30,016 nucleotides of DNA from a virus: IMG/VR virus record IMGVR_UViG_3300042894_001169, positions 1 to 30,016 of that record; one strand, given 5' to 3'. Positions 29,034 through 30,016 of the stretch are shown piece after piece; within the stretch, counting starts at the first letter, position 1, and each line of letters starts with the position of its first letter. The position numbers were made by a program, and so were the translations under genes. The notes beneath the pieces are model-generated. The model saw only the letters and a list, made by a program, of their open reading frames with translations, searched no databases and was not told the DNA's origin.

Positions 29034-29123
29034 AGTGTTAGGTCGCAACCTCATATGAAACACTAAAGACATTTGCCCGTCAATTTGTAGAAACTGCGAC
29101 CTCTACATTTTGACGGGCTTTTT
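29034..29123 (+). ncRNA. compact structured RNA with kissing-loop or pseudoknot potential and own terminator
   Basis: Predicted by hand. P1: AGTGTT 29034-29039 with AACACT 29059-29064. P2 inside it: AGGT 29040-29043 with ACCT 29048-29051, loop CGCA. P3: 29075-29083 with 29110-29118 (nine pairs, GCCCGTCAA), then a two-by-two internal loop, then P4: TGTAGA 29086-29091 with TCTACA 29102-29107. The ten-base loop of P4 contains TGCGACC (29095-29101), the perfect complement of GGTCGCA at 29041-29047. T-run TTTTT at 29119-29123 acts as terminator. Promoter directly upstream. This would be a free-standing RNA of about 90 nt or a leader of the 29144 operon. No known family recognised. Confidence 0.6.
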
Positions 29124-29143
29124 AATTTATTAAATAATTTATT

Positions 29144-29368
29144 ATGAAAAAAAAGATTTTAATTTTTAGCATTGCTTTGACAATGTTAAGCTGTTCAAAA
29201 GAACCATCTTCATGTGGTAGAATTGTAAGTGATAATGTGCATGAGTATTCTATTACAATTAGAAATTCAAACACTAACAACTTGAAAACATTTTACCTTA
29301 CCGAAGGTGATTGGATGAACGCACACCCAGGAGATAATTATTGTATCACTAACACAACACAATGGTAA
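29144..29368 (+). CDS. small lipoprotein (74 aa)
   Basis: A signal of type II: MKKKILIFSIALTMLSC with lipobox MLSC (C17). The mature part is SKEPSSCGRIVSDNVHEYSI then LKTFYLTEGDWMNAHPGDNY. Cysteines at about 24 and 69 could form a disulfide. The gene is the first after the structured RNA and begins 20 bases after its T-run. A lipoprotein made early may block superinfection; this is a guess. Resembles the 28447 lipoprotein only in type. Confidence 0.65.
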   Translation: MKKKILIFSIALTMLSCSKEPSSCGRIVSDNVHEYSITIRNSNTNNLKTFYLTEGDWMNAHPGDNYCITNTTQW

Positions 29369-29370
29369 TT

Positions 29371-29574
29371 ATGGAAAAGTTTAATGAAAGAAAAAGTACG
29401 TTAAAAAGACTTCTAGTTGATATTGACGATTTAAAAGTTAATCCTTTAACGGATGATTTTGGAGATGTTAAGTTGAAAGATGAGTTTGAAATTAACGATG
29501 AAATAAAAAAAGTAATTAAAATATCTAAAAACGATTATTTAGATTTAGAATACATATTTATAACAACTATATGA
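29371..29574 (+). CDS. hypothetical acidic protein (67 aa)
   Basis: Unrecognised protein: MEKFNERKSTLKRLLVDIDD, then VNPLTDDFGDVKLKDEFEI. I chose ATG 29371 over 29362, which overlaps the lipoprotein stop; the upstream ATG would add MVI only. Helical and acidic. Its stop overlaps the next ATG by 4 bases. Confidence 0.6.
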   Translation: MEKFNERKSTLKRLLVDIDDLKVNPLTDDFGDVKLKDEFEINDEIKKVIKISKNDYLDLEYIFITTI

Positions 29575-29879
29575 AAAAGGAATACATAAAACAATGGGTT
29601 GAAAATGCCCTTACAAGAACTAAAAACGTTAATCCAAATGCTTCAGGTTCTTATGGTTTAAAACATATTTGCGAAAGTTCAATCGGAGTTTATGTTTCTA
29701 ATCAAGAAATTATCGATGTAATGACTGAGTTAGGATTTGAAAAAAGAAAACAAGGTATTAACTATGATTTTAACATATCTAAAATAGTTAATAAGGTTGT
29801 GTTTAAAAACAAACTTGCTGAAACATATAATGACATTTACAGAACGTATAATAGAAGAAGTAAAACTATTGAAATATGA
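29571..29879 (+). CDS. hypothetical protein before primase (102 aa)
   Basis: A basic, helical protein: EYIKQWVENALTRTKNVNPN, HICESSIGVYVSNQEIIDVM, then TELGFEKRKQGINYDFNISK. The central part, with a short helix, a turn (SNQEIIDVM) and GFEKRKQG, could be a winged-helix-like DNA-binding fold as in phage replication proteins that precede a primase. Four bases overlap the primase start. Function unproven. Confidence 0.65.
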   Translation: MKKEYIKQWVENALTRTKNVNPNASGSYGLKHICESSIGVYVSNQEIIDVMTELGFEKRKQGINYDFNISKIVNKVVFKNKLAETYNDIYRTYNRRSKTIEI

Positions 29880-30016
29880 TAACAAAAGACTATTTAAAGA
29901 AACTTTCATCAATAGGGTATAGTATTATACCCTGTGATGAAACTAAAAAACCAATAGGCAAATGGAAAGATTACCAAACAGCTAATCGTACAAGCGATGA
30001 AATCGAGTTATTAAAC
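29876..30016 (+). CDS. prim-pol type primase, N-terminal start (cut by window end)
   Basis: The first 47 codons of a larger gene: ITKDYLKKLSSIGYSIIPCD, ETKKPIGKWKDYQ, then the end DEIELLN. The pattern G(Y)(S)IIPC...KKPIGxWKxYQ is the usual opening of bifunctional primase-polymerase (prim-pol) proteins of phages and plasmids, which make primers and are often fused to a helicase. The rest lies beyond the window. It overlaps the previous gene by 4 bases. Confidence 0.75.
   Translation, partial: MITKDYLKKLSSIGYSIIPCDETKKPIGKWKDYQTANRTSDEIELLN

Noticed and set aside
1-30016. tRNA genes
   Set aside because: No cloverleaf with T-loop GTTCRANNC followed by an acceptor stem was found by eye in the gaps; a tRNAscan run would settle it.

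Overview
The window is a stretch of a tailed-phage genome (free phage or prophage; no integrase, attachment site or repressor is visible) from a Bacteroidetes host, most likely Flavobacterium-like. The DNA is AT-rich. The intergenic promoters fit the Bacteroidetes pattern TTG-N18-22-TAnnTTTG. Genes start behind A-rich stretches and mostly lack a clear Shine-Dalgarno sequence. Several products resemble families common in phages of this phylum. Every supported gene lies on the + strand and most neighbours touch or overlap by 4 to 26 bases.

Layout. (1) Bases 2-6054 are the DNA-metabolism block: the C-terminal end of an SF2 helicase, a VRR-NUC nuclease, a pentapeptide-repeat protein, an ERF-type annealing protein with a PD-(D/E)XK exonuclease and an SSB-like OB-fold protein (a recombination set), many tiny unknown proteins, then ThyX thymidylate synthase, a DUF3310 protein and a MazG-like pyrophosphohydrolase. 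(2) Bases 6055-6135 hold a terminator and promoter-like boxes. (3) Bases 6136-24738 are the virion block: a sigma-like regulator, small and large terminase, tail-assembly chaperone with a probable -1 frameshift, tail proteins, tape measure, XkdF-like protease, fibre-like proteins, GAF-like membrane protein, scaffold, major capsid protein, two paralogous probable tail-tube proteins, and portal with a C-terminal extension. Most tail genes come before the head genes. (4) Bases 24768-28698 hold a lectin-like fibre gene and two sets of envelope or lysis genes: holin-like plus a YkuD-like enzyme, then a two-helix membrane protein, a secreted glucosaminidase and a lipoprotein. (5) Bases 28699-29143 are a gene-free control region with a terminator, dense direct and inverted repeats, a promoter and a compact structured RNA. 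(6) Bases 29144-30016 restart an early-type operon that ends in the start of a prim-pol primase.

The right end enters a primase gene and the left end leaves a helicase gene, so the two ends probably flank one replication module. This would fit a circular or circularly permuted genome only slightly longer than the window.

The least explained signals are the roughly 90-nt RNA at 29034-29123, which has a perfect 7-bp loop-to-upstream complementarity; the repeat cluster just before it; a 34-bp promoter block duplicated 26 kb apart; and two 53-nt leaders with conserved ends and a variable hairpin core. Family assignments come from reading motifs by eye; no database search was run.
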